A DNA stretch of 64,000 nucleotides from Longimicrobiaceae bacterium (GCA_030146875.1 JASLAX010000054.1:1-64000), one strand, 5' to 3'; positions 27,147 through 35,525 are shown, counted from the stretch's first letter. Program-made: numbers and translations. The notes: generated by a model not told the origin, from the letters alone.

Positions 27147-28322
27147 ATGAGCCAGGAGACTCAGATGGGCCGATCACCTGACTCATCCACCCGACCTCAT
27201 CCAATGAGCAGACCCGGTATCCTGATCGTCTCCGCCAGCACGGGCACGGGGCACCTGCGCGCCGCCGAGGCATTACGGGAGGCGGCGACCGAAGCCCACC
27301 CAGAGGTCCGAGTTCGCCACGTGGACCTGCTCGAAACAGCGCCCGGATGGGTCCGTTCCGTTTACGGCGCCGGATACGAGCTCATGGCCGCCCGGGCGCA
27401 ACGCACGTGGAAAGAGATCTACCGCCTCACCGATGGCGATGGGGGAGACCACGCCCGGTGGGCCCCTCTCGCCGGACGGCTGCTGTTCCGCGAGTTCGCC
27501 CGGATCCTCGCTTCGGGGCCATGGTCGGCCTGCGTTTGCACGCACTTCCTTCCCAGCCAGGTCGCCGCGCGGCATCCAGGCGCACCCGAGGTGTCGCTGG
27601 TGATGACCGACTTCACCGTCCATCGCTACTGGGCGCAGCCTGCCGTCAGGCGCTACTTCGTGCCCACGGAGGCCGCGGCGGCCGAGCTCCGCCGCCGCGT
27701 GGCGGGCGCGAGGGTGGACGCGACGGGGATCCCCGTCGCCATCTCGTTCGCGCGCGCTCCCACCCAAGCGGCCGCACGGGCCTTCCTGGGATTGGACGAA
27801 CGGCCACTGCTGCTGGTGACTGGTGGCGGCCTCGGTATCGGAGTGGACGAGGCGGCAGTAGCCGCGCTGGAGGGCGCGCCGCCCGAAGTGGCCGTCGTCG
27901 CGGTGTGCGGCCGCAACACGCGGGCGATGGCGCGCCTGCAGGCGCTCCAGTTGCCGGATGGACGGCTCCGGGTCCTGGGCTACACCTTGGAGATGGACCA
28001 CTGGATGGCCGCGGCCGACGTGGTGAGCGGAAAGCCGGGCGGGCTGTTCACCAGCGAGGCGCTGGCAATGGGGAAGCCACTCGTGCTCACCCGGCCGGTT
28101 CCCGGAGCCGAGGAAGGAAACGTAGACGCCGTGGTGCGCGAAAGCGCCGCGCTGGCAGGGCGCTGCGGTGCGGAGCTGCGCGCTATTTACAACCGCGCGT
28201 TCAGCGACCCGCGGCTCCGTTTGCGGCTGGCGGAGAACGCGCGCCGCATCGGGCGCCCCCACGCGGCGCGGGCTGTCATCGATACCCTGGTGCCTGCGAC
28301 CGTGGGGGGGCGGGCCGCGTGA
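27147..28322 (+). CDS. GT28-type glycolipid synthase (MGDG synthase-like)
   Basis: 391 residues from ATG 27147; ATG 27204, just before PGILIVSASTGTGHLRAAEA, may be the real start since neither has a good ribosome site. N-terminal MGDG-synthase domain with the Gly-rich STGTGHLRAAE loop, then a GT-B C-terminal half: LLLVTGGGLGIGVDE, GYTLEMDHWMAAADV and SGKPGGLFTSEALAMGKP, the nucleotide-sugar site. These enzymes move galactose or glucose onto diacylglycerol. With the phospholipase C and PAP2 genes next to it, it could turn phospholipid-derived diacylglycerol into glycolipid. Confidence 0.85.
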   Translation: MSQETQMGRSPDSSTRPHPMSRPGILIVSASTGTGHLRAAEALREAATEAHPEVRVRHVDLLETAPGWVRSVYGAGYELMAARAQRTWKEIYRLTDGDGGDHARWAPLAGRLLFREFARILASGPWSACVCTHFLPSQVAARHPGAPEVSLVMTDFTVHRYWAQPAVRRYFVPTEAAAAELRRRVAGARVDATGIPVAISFARAPTQAAARAFLGLDERPLLLVTGGGLGIGVDEAAVAALEGAPPEVAVVAVCGRNTRAMARLQALQLPDGRLRVLGYTLEMDHWMAAADVVSGKPGGLFTSEALAMGKPLVLTRPVPGAEEGNVDAVVRESAALAGRCGAELRAIYNRAFSDPRLRLRLAENARRIGRPHAARAVIDTLVPATVGGRAA

Positions 28323-28759
28323 GGACGAGCGCGCTCCGCGGCCCCTGTCGCCACGGAGCCCTGCGGGACGCCTCCCTCCTGGAGCCGACACAGGGGTCCA
28401 GCGTGCGCCGGCGCCCTCCCGGTCACGGGCAGGACCGCCGTACGCTGCGCACCAGCCCCGCGCTCACCACCATCTCGTATGCGCCGCAGGCCATGGGGAG
28501 CAGCATCACCTGGAGCTCCTTCAGGTCCACCGACATGGCGTGCACGGCCAGCGGCGCCTGGCGCGCCTCCACGAAACCCGGCACATGGAAGACCAGATCG
28601 CCGCCTTCCAGCGGGTCACCCGAGGGAGCCGGGGGAATGGACGGCGTGCACGCTCGTCATGGTCTCGTGCCGCCATGGTGACGGCGCAGTGCGGCGTTCG
28701 TTCGGAAGCGAAGGTTGATTGAGGGATTCCGCACCCGTTCACCCCTGACTTCCATAGAC
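28323..28759. other. Region between the glycosyltransferase and the choice-of-anchor lipoprotein
   Basis: 437 bases. The minus strand has an open, coding-like stretch from about 28650 down to TGA at 28423-28425 (DLVFHVPGFVEARQAPLAVH, then LLPMACGAYEMVVSAGLV) without a convincing start; it may be a gene fragment. Nothing recognised on the plus strand. Confidence 0.35.
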
Positions 28760-30337
28760 ATGCGCGCTCTCTCACCCGTGGTCGTCGGCGCGCTGCTGCT
28801 AGGCGCTGCGTGCGACGATCCCACCAGCCCGTCGTTCGGTCCCACTCCGTCGTCGCTCACGCTGCAGAAGATCGGCGGATTCGCCGGCGGCGGCACGGCG
28901 GCCGCCGAGATCACCGCGTACGACCCCGACAGCCGGCGCCTGTTCGTGGTGAACGGCGCGCTGGGCACGGTGGACGTGCTGGACCTGTCGAACCCCCGTT
29001 CGCCTGCGCGGATCACCACCCTGCAGGCGCGTGGGGGCGGCTCCGTGAACAGCGTGGCGGTGCACGACGGGCTGGTGGCCATCGCGGTAGAGGCGCCGGG
29101 CAAGACCTCCCCGGGTGCGGTGGACTTCTACCAGGCCGAGGACCTGCGGGCGGTGAGCAGCGTCACGGTGGGCGCGCAGCCGGACATGGTCACCTTCAGC
29201 CCCGACGGGCGCTACGTGCTGGTGGCCAACGAGGGCGAGCCCAACGACGCCTACACCACCGATCCAGAAGGCTCGGTGAGCGTCATCGACGTGCGCAACG
29301 AGACGTCGCCCACGGTGCGCACTGCGGGCTTCGGCGCCTTCAACGGCCAGGCGGCGCAGCTTCGCAGCGCGGGCGTGCGCATCTACGGACCGAACGCCAG
29401 TGTGGCGCAGGACCTGGAGCCGGAATACGTCGCGGTCTCCGAGGACGGACGGACGGCCTGGGTCACCCTGCAGGAAAACAATGCGCTGGCCATCGTGGAC
29501 GTCCGCTCCGCCACGGTCACCAGCGTGGTGGCGCTGGGATACAAGGACCATGGGGCCGCAGGAAACGCGCTGGACCCCAGCGATCGCGACGGCGCCGGGG
29601 GCACCGCCGCAGTCAACATCCGCACCTCGCCGGTGCGGGGGATGTACCAGCCGGATGCCATCGTTTCCTACCAGGTGAACGGCACGACCTACCTGCTCAC
29701 CGCCAACGAGGGCGATGCCCGCGACTGGGCCGGTCTGCGCGAAGAGGCGCGGGTGAGCACGCTTGCGCTGAACGCCTCCGCCTTCACCGACGCGGCGTGC
29801 GGCGGCGCCTGCAGCGCGGCCGCGCGGCTGGGACGGCTGAACGTGACCACGCAGACGGGGCGCAACGCCACGACGGGCCAGTTCGACGCCCTGTACGCGT
29901 TTGGGGCGCGCTCGTTCAGCATCTGGACGGCGCAGGGCCAGCTGGTGTGGGACTCCGGCGATGAGCTGGAGCAGCGGACGACGTCGCTCCCCAATGTGGC
30001 GTTCAACGCCAGCAACACGGGTAACGCCCTGGATGACCGCAGCGACAACAAGGGCCCCGAACCCGAGGGCGCCGTGGTGGCGCGTTTCGGCAGCAAGCGC
30101 TTTGCGTTCATCGGCCTGGAGCGTACCGGGGGCGTGATGGTGTACGACGTCACCACGCCCACAGCGCCGCGGTACGTGACCTATGCCACCTCGCGCGAGG
30201 GCGCGGGCGGTGACCTGGGACCCGAGGGGCTGACGTTCGTCTCCGCGGATGACTCGCCGAACGGCAAGCCCCTGCTGATCGTCGGGAACGAGATCAGCGG
30301 GACCACGGCCATCTACCAGATCGATCTGGTGGTGTAA
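28760..30337 (+). CDS. Choice-of-anchor I domain lipoprotein
   Basis: 525 residues from ATG 28760. Lipoprotein signal LSPVVVGALLLGAAC with Cys at residue ~19. The mature protein is a beta-propeller-like repeat protein: VTFSPDGRYVLVANEGEPND, EYVAVSEDGRTAWVTLQENN, YLLTANEGDARDW, PEPEGAVVARFGSKRFAFIG, the repeated (V/A)NEGE/D(P/A) signature of the choice-of-anchor I family, related to 2',3'-cyclic-nucleotide phosphodiesterase/alkaline-phosphatase accessory regions. Exported and lipid-anchored. Role not known. It may be transposon cargo. Confidence 0.85.
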   Translation: MRALSPVVVGALLLGAACDDPTSPSFGPTPSSLTLQKIGGFAGGGTAAAEITAYDPDSRRLFVVNGALGTVDVLDLSNPRSPARITTLQARGGGSVNSVAVHDGLVAIAVEAPGKTSPGAVDFYQAEDLRAVSSVTVGAQPDMVTFSPDGRYVLVANEGEPNDAYTTDPEGSVSVIDVRNETSPTVRTAGFGAFNGQAAQLRSAGVRIYGPNASVAQDLEPEYVAVSEDGRTAWVTLQENNALAIVDVRSATVTSVVALGYKDHGAAGNALDPSDRDGAGGTAAVNIRTSPVRGMYQPDAIVSYQVNGTTYLLTANEGDARDWAGLREEARVSTLALNASAFTDAACGGACSAAARLGRLNVTTQTGRNATTGQFDALYAFGARSFSIWTAQGQLVWDSGDELEQRTTSLPNVAFNASNTGNALDDRSDNKGPEPEGAVVARFGSKRFAFIGLERTGGVMVYDVTTPTAPRYVTYATSREGAGGDLGPEGLTFVSADDSPNGKPLLIVGNEISGTTAIYQIDLVV

Positions 30338-30416
30338 GGCCAAGCGGGTCCTTGGCGGTGCCTCACGCGGCGACACGCATGCGCGGAGAGACTTCGACGT
30401 TCTGTCTGCAGGACCA

Positions 30417-30530
30417 TTGTCGGTGGACGAGTACGGCGGCACCGAGGGATTGGTGACGCTGGACGACATCGTGGAGGAGATCGCGGGCGACGTGTCCGCC
30501 GCCGCCGCTCCCGGGGTCCGGCCGGCGGGG
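30417..30530 (+). pseudogene. Fragment of a HlyC/CorC-type CBS-domain protein
   Basis: VDEYGGTEGLVTLDDIVEEI matches the conserved end of the CBS region in HlyC/CorC-family transporters. Only ~35 codons remain; there is no transmembrane part upstream and no CorC domain downstream. It is a relic, showing that this part of the element has been rearranged. Confidence 0.65.
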
Positions 30531-30855
30531 GGGCGGACGTACTCCAACGCACGCGCGGATGGTAACGGATGGTGGGTACCGCGGCCGTCACCAGCCCGCG
30601 GAGCAGCGAGCCTACGGGCTGAGCGGGCTGGGCCACCTCGCCGCCTGGGGGGCGTGGGGACGGTGAGCCTGGCCACGGGCGCGGGTGGGGAGCCGCTAAC
30701 GAGAAGGGGGCGCACCAGGCGCCCCCTTCCTCGCTGTCTCCGCCTGGGCTCGCGCTTCGGCCGCTCTCGAACCCCGCCCCCGGGATCGGCTCCGGAGCGC
30801 CTTCCGCATGGCGTGTCCTACTCCCGGCGACCGTACCTGGGCTGCGGTGTCCAGA
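30531..30855. other. Non-coding stretch between cargo blocks
   Basis: Contains the hairpin terminator at 30703-30729 and otherwise nothing I recognise. Confidence 0.5.
30703..30729. terminator. Hairpin terminator between convergent cargo blocks
   Basis: Perfect 11-bp stem GAAGGGGGCGC/GCGCCCCCTTC with an ACCAG loop. T-poor on both sides, but placed where the leftward cargo operon would end. Confidence 0.6.
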
Positions 30856-31161
30856 CTACAGCGCGTGGCGAAGCTGCTGTAGGAACGCCATCAGCCTACC
30901 CGGGGGGAAGTCGGCCTCGTCCAGACGCTGTCGGCGCCACAGCTCCAGGATACGCCTCTCCGCATCCGTGGGCGGCCTGGAACCACCGCCCCCGGGGCAT
31001 CCCGCAGTCGCAAGTACCACGTTGAGGCCGGCTTCCTGGACGGTCACGCGGATGCACACCGTGCCACCCTGCTCGCGCCGGCGCCCCACCTGCTCGGCGA
31101 TCCACCCGCCGGAGACATCGTTGAGAGACCGCTCATCCGGTCCTATCGACACACGAATCAT
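30856..31161 (-). CDS. Small conserved-looking protein downstream of DUF4062 gene
   Basis: 101 residues. Beta-rich first half (IRVSIGPDE, TVCIRVTVQEAGLNVVLATA), a Gly/Pro turn with one Cys (AGCPGGGGSRPP), then a helical C-terminus (DAERRILELWRRQRLDEADF, LMAFLQQLRHAL). No family recognised. It starts 13 bases after the DUF4062 stop, so the two are almost surely co-transcribed and probably work together. Confidence 0.65.
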   Translation of the reverse strand: MIRVSIGPDERSLNDVSGGWIAEQVGRRREQGGTVCIRVTVQEAGLNVVLATAGCPGGGGSRPPTDAERRILELWRRQRLDEADFPPGRLMAFLQQLRHAL

Positions 31162-31174
31162 ACTCCCTCCGTCG

Positions 31175-32308
31175 TCAGCCCAGAGTTCGTGATGCCAGCG
31201 TCAGGACACGCTCGATCTCACCATCCGGCCGGGCGAGATCCTGGTAGGTGATCATCCGCGGGCGCTCGTAGACGAGGAACGGATCCGCTCGTGCCTGCGT
31301 TCCCATCGAGACTGCGCCCCCGCGTGGGACCTCCGCGGCCCATCTTCGGTAGCCTAATCCCGTCAGGGCGACGCCGAAGTGGAACCGCTGATGCCTGCGG
31401 TGGGGGTCGAGCTCGCCATACCACGCGTCGGCGAAGGCGAAGCACCGGCGTAGGACTCGTTCGACGTCCCCCTGAAGGATGACCAACGAAGCGGCGAACT
31501 CCCGGCGGTCGTCGCCCTCCTGAGCCGACGTCACGGCCGCTTCCACGGCGATCATGCCGCTTGCGTCGAGATGGACCTCGACGCGCCCGTCCCTGCTACG
31601 CCAGTCCTCTACCGCCTGGGTGATCTGCAGGGCGGTCTGCGTGACATGCGATTGCTTCGGCGCCTCATGGCTCAAGAGCCCGACGTCGCGGCGGTGCGCA
31701 ATCTCGTACGCGAAATCCCGAAGGTCGCTGTTCCCAAGGCGGACGAGGTCGACGACCTCCTCCTCCCGCTCCGGAAGGATGACGAACCGTAGGCGGAGCC
31801 GGTCGCCGGCGCGCGGCCGGGCCAGCCACTCCTGGACGACCCGGGCGTTCACTCGCGGCTTCTCCGCTTGCTGGACCAGCTCGCTGACGGAGCGCTCCAC
31901 TTCCGTCCACAACTCGTCCGGTGTGCTGAACTCGCGCCTGAAAAGCGCCGTGACGTAATCGCTGAGCGTGTGCAGCAGACGCTCAGCGTCCGGATCCCGG
32001 CTTCCGCGCTGCACGAATACGAGGATAGGTAGCCGCCGCTGCCTCGCTCGCTCATACTCCTCCTCCACTACCAGCTTTCCAGAGGGTGTGGTCCAGCCGC
32101 CGCGTGCACCTACGATCACGATGTAGATGTCGCAGCTGTCTACGGCGTCGAGACACACGTTGCGCGACGATGCCGCCCGGGCTGGGAAGTCCTCGTTGAC
32201 TAGGACCGGCTCCCCGCCCGCGGCGACGATGCCCTCCCGGGCCGCTTCGCGCTCGGTCTCGAACCCAGAGACCACGGAACTGACGAACACTCGCGGCTTC
32301 ACCGACAT
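31175..32308 (-). CDS. DUF4062 (TIR-like) domain protein
   Basis: 377 residues. Residues 1-130 are a DUF4062 domain: PRVFVSSVVSGFETEREAAR, SCDIYIVIVGARGGW, VVEEEYERARQRRLPILVF. This is a Rossmann-like, TIR-related fold found at the N-terminus of bacterial STAND/NLR-type and other defence proteins. The remaining ~245 residues are unrecognised and may recognise a target or bind the 101-residue partner. No NTPase motif is present, unlike NLR fusions. Part of a leftward set with the E2-like gene. Confidence 0.78.
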   Translation of the reverse strand: MSVKPRVFVSSVVSGFETEREAAREGIVAAGGEPVLVNEDFPARAASSRNVCLDAVDSCDIYIVIVGARGGWTTPSGKLVVEEEYERARQRRLPILVFVQRGSRDPDAERLLHTLSDYVTALFRREFSTPDELWTEVERSVSELVQQAEKPRVNARVVQEWLARPRAGDRLRLRFVILPEREEEVVDLVRLGNSDLRDFAYEIAHRRDVGLLSHEAPKQSHVTQTALQITQAVEDWRSRDGRVEVHLDASGMIAVEAAVTSAQEGDDRREFAASLVILQGDVERVLRRCFAFADAWYGELDPHRRHQRFHFGVALTGLGYRRWAAEVPRGGAVSMGTQARADPFLVYERPRMITYQDLARPDGEIERVLTLASRTLG

Positions 32309-32427
32309 TGACTCACCGTCCCCTCCTTCCAGGGTAGCTTCCTCGGGCCGACCGCCTTCTCCTGGTCACCACTTCGGCGGTGAGGCTGCCACCGGACCCG
32401 GCGGGACGCGCCGCACTGCCTGCATGC

Positions 32428-32766
32428 TCAGCGGTGGACTCGTTGATAGGCGGCCTGCCTCTTCGCGCCACCCTTCCCTGGTCCCAACGTGCGCTCCGCC
32501 CAGTAGACGGCACTTAGCACGTGGTTCATTCCCGGCAATGCCTGCTCAAGGCGGCCTTGCAGGGTGTCCAGGGCGGAATTCACCCACTGATGGCCAAACG
32601 TCCGGTTGAGGGCCGCGACCACACGGTCGATCTGGTTCTCAACCGCGTCTGGGATAAGAGGCGCGTTGGCCTTGCCACGCCCGCGTTGCAGGTAGGCGAG
32701 GAGGATGACCAGCGCGGCTGACAATCCCAAACCGATCAAAGGGTCCGTACCACGTCGCTGTGCCAC
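32428..32766 (-). CDS. Small membrane-anchored protein
   Basis: 112 residues from GTG 32766, with GGAGGAA six bases upstream. One transmembrane helix near residues 8-26 (PLIGLGLSAALVILLAYL), then a basic stretch and an amphipathic helical region (DRVVAALNRTF, ALDTLQGRLEQALPG). The composition recalls a short signal-anchor protein. It sits between the E2-like and DUF4062 genes, with 62- and 119-base gaps. No family recognised. Confidence 0.65.
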   Translation of the reverse strand: MAQRRGTDPLIGLGLSAALVILLAYLQRGRGKANAPLIPDAVENQIDRVVAALNRTFGHQWVNSALDTLQGRLEQALPGMNHVLSAVYWAERTLGPGKGGAKRQAAYQRVHR

Positions 32767-32828
32767 GTCAGTTCCTCCATTCCTCTGAAGGGTAGATGGA
32801 CCGGGTCGCGAAGTGTCGACCGGCCGAG

Positions 32829-33755
32829 TCAGCGTGCAGCCAGCGGAGCCCAGTCCCTGAAAGCGGGGCGCCGCTGCACTTCCAGCGTGTACTCGTAGGA
32901 ATGGCTGCCACGGACGGCGGCCCGCCGGCTCTGGTAGCCGGAGATCTCCCGGTCCGGCTCCATGCAGCACTCCTGGTACCGGCGGGCGGAGCCGCAGCCG
33001 CAATACTCCCGCTTCTCCGCACGCGGCTGACGGAGGTGATGCGGGAGGTGCTGCGGTCCGGGCCAACGGCCCAGCAACTGCGCGTGAAGAGCCTTGCCAA
33101 TCCAGGTGATGCACCAGTCGACGTACACGCAGAGCGGGTCACGACCCCAGAGCCACTCGCCGGGCATGCAGGCGCACATGCTTCGGTCCGGGTACTCGTG
33201 AGGCGAGCTCAGCCAGACGCCGGTCGAGCTTACCGCCCAGGCACGGACCGGAGGTACGAGCGGCTGGAGCCGGTTCGGGATGGCGAGGACGCAGGGGGTC
33301 GGATTCGCGGGAGCTTCGTGCGGTACCTCGAGGAAGAGTGTCGCACGGTAGGGCAGCGTCGCGAAAAGCCCCACGGGTACGGCGAGGAGAGTCCAGTCGG
33401 GGGAGCTGCGGACGACACGAGTACCTGGATGGTACTCCCGCAGCTCCCCGAACTTCAGCACTTCGTTCAGTCTACGGTCGAGGGGGTGTGCGGCTGGACG
33501 GGCCGTGGCGGCTTCGGCCGATGGTCGTTGCCGTGCGTCGGCTGCGGGTCCGGCTTCTTCGGACCCTGAGGTTGCTGGGGCACTGGTTCCTCCTCTGGTG
33601 GCCGGGGGAATGGAAGGAGAGGGGCCAACCCCGGGCACGATGAAGCCCCCCTCCGCGATCGCCGGGTACTCGAGCCGGTCCGCCTCTTCTCCGAAACGCT
33701 GGAGCTCAATCAGGTCCAGGTTGCTTATCTGCCTCGCGCAGTTACCGGGCTCCAT
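32829..33755 (-). CDS. Prokaryotic E2-like (UBC-fold) protein with C-terminal SEC-C motif
   Basis: 308 residues from ATG 33755. Residues ~1-95 are poorly ordered (Pro/Ala/Ser-rich), possibly a mis-set start. Residues ~100-255 read as a bacterial E2-like domain: a strand-rich part (WTLLAVPVGLFATLPYRATL), then SSPHEYPDRSMCACMPGEW with the candidate active-site Cys after the His-x-Tyr-Pro-Asp signature, a Trp-rich helix region (VDWCITWIGKALHAQLLG), and GRWPG. A SEC-C zinc motif follows (EYCGCGSARRYQECC). Bacterial E2-like proteins occur in ubiquitin-like conjugation and defence loci. No E1/ThiF, JAB or ubiquitin-like gene is next to it. A promoter with a palindrome lies upstream. Confidence 0.65.
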   Translation of the reverse strand: MEPGNCARQISNLDLIELQRFGEEADRLEYPAIAEGGFIVPGVGPSPSIPPATRGGTSAPATSGSEEAGPAADARQRPSAEAATARPAAHPLDRRLNEVLKFGELREYHPGTRVVRSSPDWTLLAVPVGLFATLPYRATLFLEVPHEAPANPTPCVLAIPNRLQPLVPPVRAWAVSSTGVWLSSPHEYPDRSMCACMPGEWLWGRDPLCVYVDWCITWIGKALHAQLLGRWPGPQHLPHHLRQPRAEKREYCGCGSARRYQECCMEPDREISGYQSRRAAVRGSHSYEYTLEVQRRPAFRDWAPLAAR

Positions 33756-33840
33756 GCGAACCTGTCTTGTTGTGCGCCACAGAATCGAGGCGCCCGTTGC
33801 GCGATACTCCCCCTCGCGCCGAGCCTTGCCTCGCTAGGGA

Positions 33841-33869
33841 ACCTAACCGACATTCATTCAGAATGTCAA
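33841..33869 (-). promoter_or_regulatory. Promoter and operator-like palindrome of the E2-like operon
   Basis: On the minus strand, TTGACA (33869-33864), spacer 17, TTAGGT (33846-33841). The inverted repeat GACATTC-ATTCA-GAATGTC (33849-33867) covers most of the -35 and spacer, as an operator would. The surrounding 100 bases are markedly A+T-rich. Confidence 0.6.
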
Positions 33870-33936
33870 TATCTATCACTTCACAAGATGAAAACGCCGG
33901 AGGACTTGTGGGATCGGCGCTTCTACAAGCCGATTT

Positions 33937-34521
33937 CTAGCGCACGGCTGCGTACACGAACTCGCGGCCACCCCCAGCAACCGCGCGGTGCTGAACCCGG
34001 CGGGCGAGGCCGCGCTTCGTGAGGGAGGTCAGCCGGTTCGTCGCCGTGGAAATGTTATTCAGGCCGAAATGCTGCTGTACGGCGCTGGCCGTCGCTCCAC
34101 TCGTGGTACAGAGGAACCGGTGCGTGGCGAGCATTGCAGGGTCCACGTCACCTCGCAGTTGCACTCCTTCCTCGTCGGCGCGCTCGACAACCACGAGTTC
34201 CTCCCCCGACAGCATGATCTCGACGTTGTATAGGCTCTCCCCGAGATCACCGAGAACGAGGTAGCGATCCGTCAGTTCTCCGGCTCGGATGCGCAACAGG
34301 GCACGGCGGAGCAGCTGGCGAGCAGCTTCCGAGGAGAGTCGCACTCCTTCAAGGTGGACCGGAAGGAGCCCGCCCTCGGGAACGGCTTCGAGAGCATCCA
34401 GAAGGTATGCCTCCGCGTCACGCGCTTCAGCCGCCGTGAAGAGCGACTTCCCGCGGTCGACGAGGTCCACCAGATGGAGGGGTGGCATCTCGATGAATGG
34501 CTGTGTTCCAGAGGTGTTCAT
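33937..34521 (-). CDS. STAS-like (DUF4325-type) protein with winged-helix C-terminus
   Basis: 194 residues from ATG 34521; an ATG at 34563 would need a transcript from further upstream. Residues ~10-85 resemble a STAS-like/DUF4325 alpha-beta domain (AEAYLLDALEAVPEGGLLPVH, SSEAARQLLRRALLRI). The C-terminal ~70 residues look like a winged helix for DNA binding (ASAVQQHFGLNNISTATNRL, TSLTKRGLARRVQ). It follows the GHKL ATPase gene after 50 bases, suggesting a kinase/anti-sigma-like switch with this protein as the DNA-binding output; it may bind the palindrome 70 bases downstream. Confidence 0.65.
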   Translation of the reverse strand: MNTSGTQPFIEMPPLHLVDLVDRGKSLFTAAEARDAEAYLLDALEAVPEGGLLPVHLEGVRLSSEAARQLLRRALLRIRAGELTDRYLVLGDLGESLYNVEIMLSGEELVVVERADEEGVQLRGDVDPAMLATHRFLCTTSGATASAVQQHFGLNNISTATNRLTSLTKRGLARRVQHRAVAGGGREFVYAAVR

Positions 34522-34528
34522 GTTGTGC

Positions 34529-34557
34529 AGTGTACACGCTGCATGCGGGCGGAGCAA
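34529..34557 (-). promoter_or_regulatory. Possible internal promoter giving a leaderless mRNA
   Basis: On the minus strand TTGCTC (34557-34552), spacer 17, TACACT (34534-34529); the ATG at 34521 is seven bases beyond the -10, so transcription would start at or next to the start codon. No Shine-Dalgarno is present, which fits leaderless translation. Confidence 0.4.
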
Positions 34558-34571
34558 CATCACGATTCGTT

Positions 34572-35525
34572 TCAGCCAATCGGAAACTCGATCCTAATCT
34601 GGGTGCCTGTGCCGTGCGTGAGCCTCCCCATCTCCGGGCGCGTCCCATGCGCGAGCGCGAGGAAGGCACTGCCGGAGCATAGGCGGACCCGAGCCCCGAA
34701 GTCGCGAAGGACGCGCTGCACCAACCGCGACAGCCCGCCGCCGGAGCCCTCGCTCTCCTCCCGCCCAGAGATATGGTCGCGGAGCAGGGTCCGGGTTGCC
34801 ACCGCGTCCGAAAGCTCGGTGATCCATCCGTACCGGGAATGACCCCTCACCGACCCCGGGATCCCGATGCCATCGTCGGCGACACCCAGCTGCAGCACCC
34901 GCGGCCGGCGGCGGGCGAAGAGAAGTGCGGCCGCAGCCGCGTTCCGCGCCTCGCCATGGGACAACACGTTTTGAAGAAGCTCGAGCGATACGCCCATGAC
35001 GGCCACTGAGGTTTTCTTGGGCAGGCCCAGCTCCCGCATGGAGGCCGACAGCCCATCCACGTAGTCATCCATGGATGGGTCCCGTTCGGCACTGAAGAGC
35101 GCGGCAGGCGCGACGGAGCGAAACGAAACCTGTCCGGCGGCGGCGGCGCGGGCCCAGCCCGCGCAGCGGCCGCCGAGAGCGACGCCGGAGGTCCGCAGCG
35201 CCATCGCGACCGAGGCGTTGCTGGCTTCACAGGCGTAGACGGTCGATCCCCGCTCGCCGAAGTGCCTTGCGACCACGGGGAATAAGGCGAGTCCTTCAGC
35301 GGCGACCTCGGTCGCAACGCTCCAGTCGAAGACAACAACCTCGGGACAGGCACCCCCGTCGCCGAACCCGGCGCGTACGAGGGTGGTCGCGCAGGCGCCG
35401 TGTGCCTTCTGATCCTCGATCGAGAAGCCGCCTGTCCGAATCCACACCGCGCGTCCTTCGTTGAGCATGCTGCCAAGGTGCGCGCGGAGGGCATCCGGAG
35501 AGGGGAACGAGTCGGGCATCATCAC
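34572..35525 (-). CDS. STAS-like domain fused to GHKL (HATPase) domain
   Basis: 317 residues; GTG 35525 is followed directly by two ATGs, any of which may be the start. Residues ~20-150 look like a STAS-like alpha-beta domain (EVVVFDWSVATEVAAEGLAL). Residues ~170-315 carry the Bergerat ATP site: N box SLELLQNVLSHGEARN, G1 VADDGIGIPGS, and a G2-like EGSGGGLSRLV. It lacks a dimerisation/His-phosphorylation domain, so it is a kinase or ATPase of the SpoIIAB/RsbW kind, not a full sensor kinase. Adjacent to the STAS/winged-helix gene on the same strand. Confidence 0.7.
   Translation of the reverse strand: MMMPDSFPSPDALRAHLGSMLNEGRAVWIRTGGFSIEDQKAHGACATTLVRAGFGDGGACPEVVVFDWSVATEVAAEGLALFPVVARHFGERGSTVYACEASNASVAMALRTSGVALGGRCAGWARAAAAGQVSFRSVAPAALFSAERDPSMDDYVDGLSASMRELGLPKKTSVAVMGVSLELLQNVLSHGEARNAAAAALLFARRRPRVLQLGVADDGIGIPGSVRGHSRYGWITELSDAVATRTLLRDHISGREESEGSGGGLSRLVQRVLRDFGARVRLCSGSAFLALAHGTRPEMGRLTHGTGTQIRIEFPIG

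Noticed and set aside
30531..30700. Coding region continuing from the CorC fragment
   Set aside because: After about 30530 the translation loses family similarity and becomes low complexity.
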